Shown piece by piece: positions 62,745 through 64,000 of a DNA stretch of 64,000 nucleotides. The stretch is from Solidesulfovibrio magneticus RS-1 (lineage in GTDB: Bacteria; Desulfobacterota; Desulfovibrionia; Desulfovibrionales; Desulfovibrionaceae): the NCBI RefSeq assembly GCF_000010665.1, contig NC_012796.1, positions 5,170,001 through 5,234,000 on the forward strand, in the 5' to 3' direction. The notes beneath the pieces are model-generated. The model searched no databases. It was not told where the DNA came from and saw only the letters and a program-made list of their open reading frames with translations. Numbering within the stretch: position 1 is the first letter of the stretch; each line of letters begins with the position of its first letter. The position numbers and the translations under genes were made by a program.

Positions 62745-64000
62745 CTATTCCTCGCCCTCTCCCTCGTCCTTCTTGCCGCCCACGGCGCGTTTGTAGCGGC
62801 AGCTTTTGCTGGGGCAGGTGATGAGTTCGCCGTCGCGGGTCTTTTTGCGCACGAGGATCTTGGAGTCGCATTGGGGGCAGGGTTCGTTAATGGGCCAGTC
62901 CCAGACGGCGAAATCGCACTGGGGGTAGGCGTCGCAGGCGTAGAACACCTTGCCGCGCTTGGAGCTTTTTTCGACCAGCGTGCCGGAGCAGCCCTCCTTG
63001 GGGCAGGGGACGCCGGTGGACAGCGGCTTGGTGTATTTGCAGTCCGGCCAGCCGGTGCAGGCGATGAACCGGCTGCCGGTGCGGGACTTCTTGACCACCA
63101 GATCCTTGCCGCAGGTGGGGCAGGCCCCCACCGAGGCGACTTCCTCGGCCTTGCGTTCACGGGGAATCACCGCCCCGTCCGGGGCGCGGTCGAATTCCTT
63201 GGTGTTCTTGCAGTCGGGGTAGCCCGAGCAGCCCAGGAACTCGCCGGCCTTGCCGAAGCGGATGACCATGGGCTTGCCGCACAGCTCGCACTTGACGTCG
63301 GTTTCCTTGCCGGCCTTGACCTTGGCCATGTCCTTGGCCGCCTTGGCCAGGGTCGGATTGAAGTCCTCGGTGAAGTCCTTGAGCAGGTTGACCCAGTCGG
63401 TGCGGCCGTCGGCCACGGCGTCGAGAGCCTCTTCCATGCCGGCGGTGAACCCGACGTCCATGATCTTGACGAAGTGTTCGGCCAGCAGGTCCGAGACGGT
63501 TTCGCCGAGTTCGGAGGGCACGAAGTGCTTTTCCTCCAGCCGGGCGTAGTCGCGGTCGATGAGCGTGGAAATGATGGCGGCGTAGGTGGAGGGCCGGCCG
63601 ATGCCTTTTTCCTCCAGCTCGCGCACCAGCGACGCTTCGGTGTAGCGCGGCGGCGGCTGGGTGAACTTCTGTTCCTTCTTGAGTTCCAAAAGCGTCAGTT
63701 CCTGGCCCTTGTCGAGCTTGGGCAGGGACTTGGCCTCGTCGCCAGCCTCCTGGCCGTAGACCTTGAGGTAGCCGGGGAAAATCAGGCGCTGGCCCTTGGC
63801 CTTGAAGAGTCCCGGACCGGCCGTGACGTCCACGGCCGTGTCCCAGAACCTGGCCTCGGCCATCTGGGAGGCGACAAAGCGTTCCCAGATGAGCTTATAC
63901 AGCGAAAAGAGGTCCTTGGGCAAAAGCGTCTTGACGTCGGCCGGGGTGATGCGGACATCGATGGGCCGGATGGCTTCGTGGGCGTCCTGAGCGCCGGCCT
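62745..64000 (-). CDS. topA: DNA topoisomerase I, C-terminal part (gene runs off the window)
   Basis: About 418 residues of the C-terminal part are visible; the frame is open to the window end, where it reads QDAHEAIRPIDVRITPADVK, a segment conserved in type IA enzymes before the last toprim-gate region. LEEKGIGRPSTYAAII is the conserved family motif. Four Cys4 zinc ribbons follow, with starts CELCGKPM, CPTCGKDL, CPKEGCSGTL and CPQCDSKIL, ending in an acidic tail. The enzyme relaxes negative supercoils. The start codon and the catalytic Tyr lie outside the window. Confidence 0.96.
   Translation of the reverse strand, partial: AGAQDAHEAIRPIDVRITPADVKTLLPKDLFSLYKLIWERFVASQMAEARFWDTAVDVTAGPGLFKAKGQRLIFPGYLKVYGQEAGDEAKSLPKLDKGQELTLLELKKEQKFTQPPPRYTEASLVRELEEKGIGRPSTYAAIISTLIDRDYARLEEKHFVPSELGETVSDLLAEHFVKIMDVGFTAGMEEALDAVADGRTDWVNLLKDFTEDFNPTLAKAAKDMAKVKAGKETDVKCELCGKPMVIRFGKAGEFLGCSGYPDCKNTKEFDRAPDGAVIPRERKAEEVASVGACPTCGKDLVVKKSRTGSRFIACTGWPDCKYTKPLSTGVPCPKEGCSGTLVEKSSKRGKVFYACDAYPQCDFAVWDWPINEPCPQCDSKILVRKKTRDGELITCPSKSCRYKRAVGGKKDEGEGEE

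Noticed and set aside
62500-62796. Rightward open frame across repeat j and the topA 3' end
   Set aside because: It reads through the non-coding direct repeat and the antisense of topA, with no motif.
1-64000. CRISPR array, tRNA or rRNA genes
   Set aside because: No regularly spaced identical repeats with unique spacers and no tRNA- or rRNA-like conserved segments were seen; the GC-rich repeats are dispersed, not arrayed.

Overview
The window is GC-rich DNA, apart from two AT-rich patches, and is densely packed with chromosomal genes on both strands. The best guess for the source is a sulfate-reducing deltaproteobacterium of the Desulfovibrionaceae (Desulfovibrio/Solidesulfovibrio type). This rests on the three-gene 'archaeal-type' glutamate synthase with its ferredoxin modules, the many two-component and HDOD proteins, the Lon-related protease and the overall gene style. 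It is an inference; there is no rRNA gene to confirm it. I saw no tRNA, rRNA, CRISPR array or prophage.

Layout. 1-7 kb: dut, alanine dehydrogenase (ald) behind a TyrR-like ACT-PAS-AAA+ regulator, and an alpha-glucan phosphorylase. 7-9.9 kb: a small accessory patch with an atypically AT-rich methyltransferase, a truncated TSUP-type membrane protein, an unknown anchored protein, a CopG/ParE-type toxin-antitoxin pair and a relic of an XRE antitoxin. 9.9-12.8 kb: a hydantoinase/oxoprolinase gene overlapping a histone-deacetylase-like gene that carries an extra Cys4 tail. 13-19.8 kb: signalling genes (CHASE histidine kinase, REC-HDOD, a second HDOD protein, a four-CBS protein) and small exported proteins. 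20-28.4 kb: a secreted caspase-fold (C13-like) peptidase, then a leftward run chrB, ferredoxin-domain protein, MFS transporter, Lon-related protease, unknown. 28.5-40.7 kb: acyltransferase-3 protein, EAL-HDOD protein, an OmpR-type two-component system divergent from a tiny Lys-rich exported peptide, sfsA, an aspartate aminotransferase, an NtrBC-type pair and a diguanylate cyclase. 40.8-43.8 kb: a single-chain fusion of an MrfA-type helicase with an MrfB-type DEDD nuclease. 44.1-47.6 kb: a four-gene ABC importer of the nitrate/sulfonate/taurine type. 48.1-53.2 kb: the glutamate synthase operon. 53.3-55.1 kb: an AT-rich island with an Mrr-like restriction endonuclease and an IS5-family element. 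55.1-62.4 kb: small ORF, GNAT acetyltransferase, chemoreceptor, LPLAT-like acyltransferase, PP-loop protein and a GT-C-like membrane protein. 62.7 kb to the end: the C-terminal part of topoisomerase I.

Nitrogen metabolism is the main metabolic theme: ald, aspartate aminotransferase and glutamate synthase interconvert ammonium, glutamate, alanine and aspartate. A second theme is a family of GC-rich palindromic repeats (ten copies) at gene 3' ends. Most copies have a fixed orientation relative to the gene they follow, one contains a stop codon, and one lies inside the start of a permease gene. The most testable new observations are the 11-bp-phased TGTAA operator array beside the OmpR-type system and its small peptide gene, the MrfA-MrfB fusion, the HDAC-like/hydantoinase pair, and the repeat family.
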